7,681 nt of DNA from Acidiluteibacter sp965660325 (GTDB lineage Bacteria; Bacteroidota; Bacteroidia; Flavobacteriales_E; Vicingaceae). The stretch spans positions 1-7,681 of the forward strand of contig CBFHZL010000120.1 in assembly GCA_965660325.1 (NCBI GenBank). The letters are read 5' to 3'. The notes under the pieces are model-generated. The model had not been told where the DNA came from. It did no database searches and worked only from the letters and a program-made list of their open reading frames with translations. Below, in pieces: positions 1-5,367 of this stretch (positions within the stretch are counted from its first letter, which is position 1; every line of letters starts with the position of its first letter). The position numbers and the translations under genes are program-made.

Positions 1-513
1 GATTTACTTGATCTGAATGACCCATCGAAACCATTGAATGAATTAACGATTCCGTTAGACCGCCCATCTGTATTTGGTCAAGACCATATATACACGGTAA
101 TCAGTACCATGAGCGAACACCGCATTAGTGTAGTTGCTGTACTAGATGAGCAGGAGAACTATGTTGGCATGATTAGCCAAAAAGATCTGATCAAAAATAT
201 TTCTTCCATTGCCGCATTTAAAGAACCAGGAGGAATTATAGAATTAGAGATGAATACCAATGATTATTCTTTGGTAGAGATTGCTAACATTATTGAAAGT
301 AATGGCGGAAAAATCCTTAGTTCCTACGTAAAATCTAATCCGGACTCCACAAAGCTAGAAGTCACCATCAAGACCAATAAAGATGACCTGAGTGCTATTT
401 TGCAAACGTTCACCAGGTACGAATACACCATTATTGCTTCCTTTGATAAAAGTGGTAGCGAAGATGATTTAAAACAACGCTTCGACGCGTTTATACACTA
501 CCTAAATATCTAG
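1..513 (+). CDS. CBS domain protein with C-terminal ACT-like domain (5'-truncated)
   Basis: The reading frame is open from the first base to a TAG at 511-513, giving 170 codons. The gene therefore starts upstream of the window; the TTG at 34 is only an internal codon. The visible part begins inside a CBS pair. Bases about 64-200 encode a full CBS motif, with the typical 'ISVVAVLDEQENYVGMISQKDL' pattern of two strands, a turn and a 'GMIS..DL' end. Bases about 220-450 encode an ACT-like segment starting 'PGGIIELEM', with alternating strands and helices. CBS pairs usually bind adenosyl ligands such as AMP, ATP or SAM, and ACT domains bind small metabolites, so a cytosolic sensor role is an inference. 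No signal peptide or enzyme domain is visible. Bacteroidota relatives are about 220 residues, so roughly 50 are missing. A CBS protein just before nadK is a common Bacteroidota arrangement. The ligand and target are unknown. Confidence 0.85.
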   Translation, partial: DLLDLNDPSKPLNELTIPLDRPSVFGQDHIYTVISTMSEHRISVVAVLDEQENYVGMISQKDLIKNISSIAAFKEPGGIIELEMNTNDYSLVEIANIIESNGGKILSSYVKSNPDSTKLEVTIKTNKDDLSAILQTFTRYEYTIIASFDKSGSEDDLKQRFDAFIHYLNI

Positions 514-1947
514 ATGGTCAAAAAGCTCTTTCTTTTTATATTTCCTTTGCTTTGGGCATTAGTAAGCTTTGGGCAAGCTAGTGAAATTGATGCAGTCGAA
601 TCATCTGGGTCCATTCGTTTGGACTCCTCCAAAACGTATGTTTTAAAAAACATTCTACTGATTGGCAATAAAAAGACCCAAGACTATATCATCACAAGAG
701 AAATCACTCCACAAATTGGAGACACTGCAAAAGGCAGTGAGCTTTCTGCCGCACTCGAACAATCGAGAAAAAATATTTTAAACACCCTCCTCTTTCACTA
801 TGTAAAGATTAATCTCGTAACCGAAGGAAATTATGTAACAGCTTACATTTTAGTGACAGAAAGGTGGTACTTTTTTCCTGTTCCCATATTTGAAATTGAT
901 GACAATAACATCAACACTTGGCTGGAAGATATAGATTGGAAACGACTCAACTATGGTGCATTTTTTACGCTGAAAAACATTGGAGGCAGAGACGAAACCA
1001 TGCGCTTCACATTCCAACTTGGATATCGAGAACGAATCCGGCTTTCATACGCCATACCATATATCAACAAAGCGAGAACCTTAGGGCTAAGTTTTGCAGG
1101 CAGCTACCTCAGAAGAAGAGAAATACCTTATAATAGTTTTGATAATAAGCGACTTGAATTTAGAGATGAGAACGAGTATGTATACCAAAATACTGCGGCA
1201 GGAGTTAGCCTCAACTATCGGAAGAAGATTTTCAATCGACACAATTTGTCCATAAATTATAATAACGTATTGGTAAGTGATACCATATTTGGACTTAACC
1301 CAAACTATTTAGAAGATGAAAAAACTCGAAATGAGTACCTAATACTGACGTATTCCTTTCTAAGAGATCGAAGAGATTCAAAGAATTATCCGCTTTCAGG
1401 ACATTTTCTCTCTGCCGCTATTAGCAAAATAGGGTTAGGAGTTTTCAAGCATTCTCCAGACTTTATCAATACCACACTAAGGGCCCGAACCTACAAAAAA
1501 CTCAGCGAACGATTTTCCATTGCGGGCTCAGCAAGCACTACCTTCTCATTAAATGATGACACACCCTATTTCCTAGAAAACGGAACCGGGTATCGAGGTG
1601 GAGTAAGAGGATATGAATACTATGTAATTGACGGACAAGACATCGGAGTAGCTAAACTGCAATTTAGGTATAACTTATTGCGACCTAGAGTGTATAAAAT
1701 ACCACTAGTGCCGACCGAAAAATTTAATCGAATGCACTTTGCAATTTACTCAAGTGTGTACACCGACTTTGGTTATGTAAATGATGACAAAGGGTACCCA
1801 CAAAACAACCTAGCAAATACTATGCTATTTGGTACCGGCGCGTCGCTCGATTTTGTCACTTATTATGACATGGTATTGCGATTAGAATATTCCTTTAATA
1901 AGTTGGGAGAGTCAGGTTTATTTATTCACTTTGTATCACCAATATAA
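514..1947 (+). CDS. Small Omp85-superfamily outer membrane protein (BamA/TamA-like, single POTRA)
   Basis: This 477-residue protein is predicted to sit in the outer membrane. Residues 1-21 form a signal peptide (KK, hydrophobic core, 'SFGQ' then A). Residues about 42-118 look like one POTRA domain: 'YVLKNILLIGNKKTQDYIITRE' followed by the paired-helix and strand pattern ending at 'AYILVTERW'. 'ERWYFFPVPIFEI' (about 116-128) is a linker I recall from other Bacteroidota Omp85 paralogues. The remaining ~350 residues are beta-barrel, with 'RRDSKNYPLSGHF', a typical Omp85 strand signature, and 'VRGY' at 364-367, matching the conserved L6 VRGF/Y motif. BamA has five POTRA domains, so this is a shorter family member. 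The ATG directly abuts the preceding TAG (511-513), which suggests translational coupling. The protein ends 'FIHFVSPI' rather than in a terminal aromatic residue. The substrate is unknown; it could assist barrel insertion, export lipid or protein, or be a FhaC/patatin-associated-type barrel. Confidence 0.88.
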   Translation: MVKKLFLFIFPLLWALVSFGQASEIDAVESSGSIRLDSSKTYVLKNILLIGNKKTQDYIITREITPQIGDTAKGSELSAALEQSRKNILNTLLFHYVKINLVTEGNYVTAYILVTERWYFFPVPIFEIDDNNINTWLEDIDWKRLNYGAFFTLKNIGGRDETMRFTFQLGYRERIRLSYAIPYINKARTLGLSFAGSYLRRREIPYNSFDNKRLEFRDENEYVYQNTAAGVSLNYRKKIFNRHNLSINYNNVLVSDTIFGLNPNYLEDEKTRNEYLILTYSFLRDRRDSKNYPLSGHFLSAAISKIGLGVFKHSPDFINTTLRARTYKKLSERFSIAGSASTTFSLNDDTPYFLENGTGYRGGVRGYEYYVIDGQDIGVAKLQFRYNLLRPRVYKIPLVPTEKFNRMHFAIYSSVYTDFGYVNDDKGYPQNNLANTMLFGTGASLDFVTYYDMVLRLEYSFNKLGESGLFIHFVSPI

Positions 1948-1952
1948 ATCCT

Positions 1953-2831
1953 ATGAAAATAGCCATTTATGGTCGGCAGATCGAACGACACAATCAACAA
2001 CAAATTGCTCAGCTTTTTGCAGCAATAAATACCCATGGTGCTCAAGCCTTCATTTACGAGCCATTACTTCCAGAGCTAAATGGAGTTGTTGAAAATCTTG
2101 ATACCTATAAGACTTTCCAAAATAACTCCCTCGATCTAGATACTGACTTTTTAATTTCCATCGGTGGCGATGGCACGATACTCGACGCAGTTACCATCAT
2201 TAAAGACTCCAACATTCCTATACTAGGAATAAATACCGGACGACTAGGATTTCTATCCAACACCCCTACAGCCGAGGTAGAATATGCCATTAGTTGCCTT
2301 CAAGAAAAGAAATTTAGTGTCAATAAAAGGACGCTTATACAAGTTGATACAACAAACAACATATTTGGCTCGTTGAATTTTGGGCTAAACGAACTCAGTA
2401 TTCTTAAAAGAGACTCTTCCAGTATGATTACCATTCATACTTATATAGATGGAGATTATCTTAATTCTTACTGGGCTGATGGATTAATTGTTTCTACAGC
2501 AACAGGCTCCACTGCCTACTCACTAAGCTGTGGTGGCCCTATCATGATGCCAGGAACAGGAAATTTTACCATTACTCCTATTGCCCCTCACAACTTGAAT
2601 GTTCGACCAATTGTAATTGATGATTTCTCAGTCTTGGAGTTCCAAATTGAAACACGCGCAAAACAAAGTCTGTTAGCGCTAGATTCAAGATCGGAAAACA
2701 TTACTTCAGATGAAAAAATAACAGTACGTAAGGCTGACTTCCAAATATCTTTGATTCAACTGCCGAACCAAACGTTTATCTCAAGCCTAAGAAACAAGCT
2801 AAACTGGGGTTTAGACAGAAGAAATAAATAG
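1953..2831 (+). CDS. nadK: NAD kinase
   Basis: NAD kinase phosphorylates NAD+ to NADP+ in the cytosol, using ATP or polyphosphate. At 292 residues it is the usual bacterial length. The diagnostic motifs are all present and in order: GGDGT at 71-75 with the catalytic Asp73; 'GINTGRLGFLS' at 92-102; 'NE' at 146-147 in 'FGLNELSI'; 'ADGLIVSTATGSTAYSLSCGGP' around 175-196, which binds the nucleotide; and 'TPIAPHNLNVRPIV' at 208-221. The C-terminus 'KLNWGLDRRN' matches what I recall of Bacteroidota NAD kinases. No active-site residue is visibly lost, so it should be functional. It starts 5 bp after the Omp85 stop codon and is probably read from the same transcript. Its presence among envelope genes is conserved in Bacteroidota and more likely reflects operon history than a direct envelope role. 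Confidence 0.97.
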   Translation: MKIAIYGRQIERHNQQQIAQLFAAINTHGAQAFIYEPLLPELNGVVENLDTYKTFQNNSLDLDTDFLISIGGDGTILDAVTIIKDSNIPILGINTGRLGFLSNTPTAEVEYAISCLQEKKFSVNKRTLIQVDTTNNIFGSLNFGLNELSILKRDSSSMITIHTYIDGDYLNSYWADGLIVSTATGSTAYSLSCGGPIMMPGTGNFTITPIAPHNLNVRPIVIDDFSVLEFQIETRAKQSLLALDSRSENITSDEKITVRKADFQISLIQLPNQTFISSLRNKLNWGLDRRNK

Positions 2832-2861
2832 TCAATCAGCACTTTCCTGCAATTAGTCGAA

Positions 2862-2878
2862 AAAAGTAGTTTACTTTT
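2862..2878 (+). repeat. Short inverted repeat / stem-loop after nadK
   Basis: AAAAGTA (2862-2868) and TACTTTT (2872-2878) are perfect inverted repeats of 7 bp around a 3-base loop. Two more pairs beyond one mismatch (2859-2860 with 2880-2881) could extend the stem. It lies 30 bp after the nadK stop. It could be a weak terminator, but it is AT-rich and lacks a proper T-run. It could also be an operator-like palindrome, because its right arm overlaps the first TAnnTTTG box. Function is unproven. Confidence 0.4.
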
Positions 2879-2899
2879 GTCCTCGATTTTCTATATTTG
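2872..2899 (+). promoter_or_regulatory. Candidate Bacteroidota-type promoter with two -7 boxes
   Basis: Two exact matches to the Bacteroidota -7 consensus TAnnTTTG occur here: TACTTTTG at 2872-2879 and TATATTTG at 2892-2899, spaced exactly 20 bp. Transcription from the second would begin around 2902-2907, leaving a leader of roughly 11-16 bases before the ATG at 2918. No convincing -33 TTG/TTTG is found at the normal spacing upstream of either box; the TTTG at 2876-2879 is only 12 bp from the second box. The 86-bp gap is the largest in the window, which fits an internal promoter for the DUF6089-uppS-bamA part. Confidence 0.42.
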
Positions 2900-2915
2900 T
2901 TCTCGATTATATTTT
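2876..2915 (+). repeat. Imperfect 20-bp tandem duplication in the leader of the first DUF6089 gene
   Basis: Bases 2876-2895 and 2896-2915 match at 15 of 20 positions, and at 12 of the first 13 (TTTGTyCTCGATT). The unit carries the TTTG half of each TAnnTTTG box. The copy ends 2 bp before the ATG at 2918. It may be a local duplication that doubled a promoter box or a binding site. Confidence 0.5.
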
Positions 2916-2917
2916 AT

Positions 2918-3808
2918 ATGAAACGATACGGATTTATATTATTACTTATTTTCATACCTTCTTTAGCTAGTGCTCAGTTATGGAAGAGGTACAGAAAACA
3001 AGTCTTCGGAGGTGTAGGGGTTACTAACTTCCTCGGTGATTTGGGTGGAGGAAATGATATAGGAGTAAATGACTTTACAGACCTCGACCTTGCAGCAACT
3101 AGAATGACAGTAACTGCAGGATTTAAATATCAATTAACAAAGAACTTTTCGGCAAGAGCTAATGTAACTTGGGGGTTACTAAGAGGTGACGATAAATACA
3201 CCAAAGAACAATTCAGAAGAGCTAGAGACCTTCATTTCAGATCAAACATATGGGAAGCATCCATTATGGGAGAGCTCTACCTATTGCAAAACTCACGAAA
3301 TGGAGCATTTAGACTTCGTGGAGTAAGGGGTAATCGAGCTTTAAAAATGGACATCTATTTATTAGGTGGACTTGGATTTATGTATTTCAATCCTAAAGGT
3401 CAGTTAGACAACGGCGACTGGGTTGCTCTACAACCCATTGGAACAGAAGGCCAAGGTTTACCTGGGCAAAAAGATAAATACAAAAGAACAACATTAACAG
3501 TCCCACTGGGTATAGGAGTTGCAAAAACTATTAATCGATATTGGTCTGTTGGAGTAGAATTTGTTCACCGGGTTACGTTTACCGATTACATCGATGATGT
3601 AGGTGGTTTATTTTACGATCCAAACGCTATTATTGCCGCTAATGGAGGAAATGATGATTTAAGGCCATTCATCTCAAGTGAAAATGGCGCAAATGGTGTT
3701 CCGGGTCAAATAAGAGGAGACTCCAAACAAAATGACCACTTCATGACCGGTACAATTACTGTGACCAAGAAATTACTCGCCAGAAGACGCAGTCGACCTA
3801 AATTTTAA
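2918..3808 (+). CDS. DUF6089-type outer membrane beta-barrel protein (copy 1)
   Basis: This is a 296-residue predicted outer-membrane barrel. I chose the ATG at 2918 because it gives a clean signal peptide (MKRY, hydrophobic core, 'SLASA' then Q20). A TTG at 2897 would add seven residues but lies inside the -7 box. The mature protein consists of amphipathic strands: 'FGGVGVTNFLGDLGGG' (30-45), 'MTVTAGFKYQLTKNFSARANV' (63-83), 'DIYLLGGLGFMYFNP' (145-159), 'TLTVPLGIGVAKTINRYWSVGVEFVHRVTFTDYIDDVGG' (192-230). The 'TEGQGLPG' loop (176-183) and 'FTDYIDDV' are features I recall from Cytophagia DUF6089-annotated proteins. The C-terminal part, with 'GQIRGDSKQNDHFMTGTITV' and then a basic 'ARRRSRPKF' tail, is the last strand region. 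The molecular function of the family is unknown. It precedes a second, shorter paralogue and probably needs BamA for insertion. Confidence 0.85.
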   Translation: MKRYGFILLLIFIPSLASAQLWKRYRKQVFGGVGVTNFLGDLGGGNDIGVNDFTDLDLAATRMTVTAGFKYQLTKNFSARANVTWGLLRGDDKYTKEQFRRARDLHFRSNIWEASIMGELYLLQNSRNGAFRLRGVRGNRALKMDIYLLGGLGFMYFNPKGQLDNGDWVALQPIGTEGQGLPGQKDKYKRTTLTVPLGIGVAKTINRYWSVGVEFVHRVTFTDYIDDVGGLFYDPNAIIAANGGNDDLRPFISSENGANGVPGQIRGDSKQNDHFMTGTITVTKKLLARRRSRPKF

Positions 3809-3862
3809 AAATCATACGATTTCTTTCTTTACTACGTTAATTGAATTTCCGAACTTTATCGC

Positions 3863-4570
3863 ATGAAATACATCTTTAGCGTTTTATTCATAGGCCTATT
3901 TTTTTGTGCCACTGCTCAGAAAAAGATTCCTGAATTAGGTCTTTTCGTAGGAAAAGGCAATTATAATGGAGAGTTAAATCCAACTCAACAGTTTAGCAAT
4001 GAATCAGGATCACTCGCAATTGGAGGTATATTTCGCTATAATTTAAATCCTAGGTATGCGTTAAAGGCTTCCGTATTATTTACAGAGATAAAAGGGAGCG
4101 ATGAAATAGCAGACCTGGAATTTGGGCAAATGCGAAAAGCCTCATTTGAATCCAACTTATTAGAACTTTCAGGACAAATCGAATTTAATTTCTTAGAATA
4201 TGAAATTGGGAATAGCACACGCGCTTTTTCTCCTTACTTATTTGTTGGTGTGTCTACATTCCGATACAATCCAACTACGGTGCAAGATGAGGAAGAAATT
4301 CGTTCGGCTAGCGAAGAAGATAATACTTGGGGAGTCGCACTCCCATTTGGCGTCGGTATGAAGGTTAACTTATTCGGGCGTTTAGGGCTTTCTGCAGAGT
4401 GGGGTTTCAGAAAAACTGGAAAAGACGATATGGACGGCTTACCAACCATCAACCCTGAACGTTTACTATTTGAAAATGCTAAGTCTTACGACAATGACTG
4501 GTATTCAGTAATCGGTGCTTCATTAAATTACCGATTAACCAAAAAGAACAGCTGTCCTTCCAATTTTTAA
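3863..4570 (+). CDS. DUF6089-type outer membrane beta-barrel protein (copy 2)
   Basis: This 235-residue protein has a signal peptide ('MKYIFSVLFIGLFFCATA' then Q19). Cys15 is not a lipobox cysteine, since it is preceded by Phe-Phe. The body is a small beta-barrel: 'ELGLFVGKGNYNGEL' (24-38), 'LAIGGIFRYNLNPRYALKASV' (51-71), 'FESNLLELSGQIEFNFLEYEIG' (95-116), 'SPYLFVGVSTFRYNP' (123-137), 'GVALPFGVGMKVNLFGRLGLSAEWGFRKTGKDDMDGL' (157-193), and a last strand 'NDWYSVIGASLNYRLTKK' (211-228) before 'CPSNF'. The pattern and C-terminus resemble the compact DUF6089 proteins that sit next to uppS in other Bacteroidota. It shares layout with its upstream neighbour but lacks that protein's 'TEGQGLPG' loop and basic tail. 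It begins 54 bp after copy 1, with no clear promoter in the gap, so it is likely co-transcribed. Function is unknown. Confidence 0.85.
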   Translation: MKYIFSVLFIGLFFCATAQKKIPELGLFVGKGNYNGELNPTQQFSNESGSLAIGGIFRYNLNPRYALKASVLFTEIKGSDEIADLEFGQMRKASFESNLLELSGQIEFNFLEYEIGNSTRAFSPYLFVGVSTFRYNPTTVQDEEEIRSASEEDNTWGVALPFGVGMKVNLFGRLGLSAEWGFRKTGKDDMDGLPTINPERLLFENAKSYDNDWYSVIGASLNYRLTKKNSCPSNF

Positions 4571-4607
4571 ATGCCAACTATTAATAAGATATTTGCAGGC
4601 ATTTTTT
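4569..4607 (+). terminator. Weak terminator- or attenuator-like stem-loop before uppS
   Basis: AAATGCC (4569-4575) and GGCATTT (4598-4604) form a perfect 7-bp stem, and the six-T run 4602-4607 overlaps the 3' arm. The loop is long (22 bases) and contains the palindrome TATTAATA (4579-4586). The stem starts in the stop codon of copy 2. It is weak for an intrinsic terminator and would at most reduce read-through into uppS-bamA. Confidence 0.35.
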
Positions 4608-4620
4608 AGCAGAAAATCTA

Positions 4621-5367
4621 ATGAGTACTATTGATAAGAGTCGACTTCCAAGACACATTGCCGTTATAATGGATGGGAATGGTAGATGGGCAAAAAACAA
4701 AGGCAAAGCTAGAGTTTTTGGCCATAAGAATGGAGTAGAATCTGTTCGTGCGGTAACAGAAGGTGCTGCAGAAATTGGCATTAATTATTTGACGCTATAT
4801 GCATTCTCAACAGAAAATTGGAATAGACCGAAAGCCGAAATAACTGCTCTTATGACCTTATTGGTGCTCACCATTAGTAAGGAAACCAAAACATTGAATA
4901 AAAACAATGTTCGGCTGCATGCCATTGGCAACCTCGATAATTTACCAAACAATTGCTCTTCAGAGCTCAAGAATGCCATTAAGTCTACCGAACAAAATAC
5001 TGGGTTAAACTTAATACTAGCACTTTCCTACAGTGCTAAATGGGAATTAACCAATGCTACAAAACAAATAGCATCTAAAGTACAGGCAGGCGAATTAGCA
5101 GTCGATTCGATAACAGAAGATACCGTTAAAGAGCACTTGTGCACAGCCGCTTTTCCTGATCCAGAATTACTCATACGAACAAGTGGAGAATGCAGAATTA
5201 GTAACTTTCTACTATGGCAAATCGCTTATTCTGAACTGTATTTCACTCCAACTTTATGGCCTGATTTTAGAAAAAAAGACCTTGAAGAGGCAATAATAAG
5301 CTACCAACAGCGTGAAAGAAGATTTGGAAAGATTAGCGAACAATTAGAAACAGAAGACAACTCATGA
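4621..5367 (+). CDS. uppS: Isoprenyl transferase (undecaprenyl diphosphate synthase, cis-prenyltransferase)
   Basis: The enzyme condenses isopentenyl diphosphate onto farnesyl diphosphate to build the long cis-polyprenyl diphosphate (usually C55) used as lipid carrier for peptidoglycan and surface glycans. It acts at the inner face of the cytoplasmic membrane. Its 248 residues fit the family. Seen motifs: 'RHIAVIMDGNGRWAK' (11-25) with catalytic Asp18, 'FGH' at 33-35, 'LTLYAFSTENWNRP' (57-70), 'LLIRTSGECRISNFLLWQIAYSELYF' (183-208) with the substrate-binding arginines 186 and 192 and Glu205, 'LWPDF' (212-216), and 'RERRFG' (231-236). Two normally conserved spots differ: 'IGN' (102-104) where 'IGD' is usual, and 'SYSAKW' (136-141) where 'YGGR' or 'YSSR' is usual. 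Catalytic residues are intact, so it is probably active. The ATG at 4621 gives the expected N-terminus. The stop overlaps the bamA start in an ATGA arrangement. Confidence 0.96.
   Translation: MSTIDKSRLPRHIAVIMDGNGRWAKNKGKARVFGHKNGVESVRAVTEGAAEIGINYLTLYAFSTENWNRPKAEITALMTLLVLTISKETKTLNKNNVRLHAIGNLDNLPNNCSSELKNAIKSTEQNTGLNLILALSYSAKWELTNATKQIASKVQAGELAVDSITEDTVKEHLCTAAFPDPELLIRTSGECRISNFLLWQIAYSELYFTPTLWPDFRKKDLEEAIISYQQRERRFGKISEQLETEDNS

Noticed and set aside
34..36. TTG at 34 as a start codon for the CBS protein
   Set aside because: The frame is open to base 1 and the CBS fold would be cut in half, so the true start is upstream of the window.
918..1133. 71-codon + strand frame inside the Omp85 gene
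   Set aside because: It is out of frame with a well-supported barrel protein and has no domain or signal peptide.
2105..2290. 61-codon - strand frame opposite nadK
   Set aside because: It is the complement of the GGDGT and GINTGRLGF coding region, so it is a shadow of nadK.
3809..3822. AAATC/GATTT 5-bp hairpin after copy 1 of DUF6089
   Set aside because: The stem is short, AT-rich and followed only by a mixed T/C stretch, so it is too weak to call a terminator.
3896..3925. Lipoprotein signal at Cys15 of copy 2 of DUF6089
   Set aside because: The residues before the Cys are Leu-Phe-Phe, which do not fit a lipobox; cleavage after 'ATA' is more plausible.
4588..4595. GATATTTG as a -7 promoter box for uppS
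   Set aside because: The first base differs from TAnnTTTG and no -33 element is at the right distance; it also lies inside the stem-loop loop.
4036..4979. Short - strand frames opposite copy 2 of DUF6089 and uppS (4036-4218, 4234-4452, 4581-4781, 4785-4979)
   Set aside because: All overlap strong + strand genes and carry no recognisable motif.
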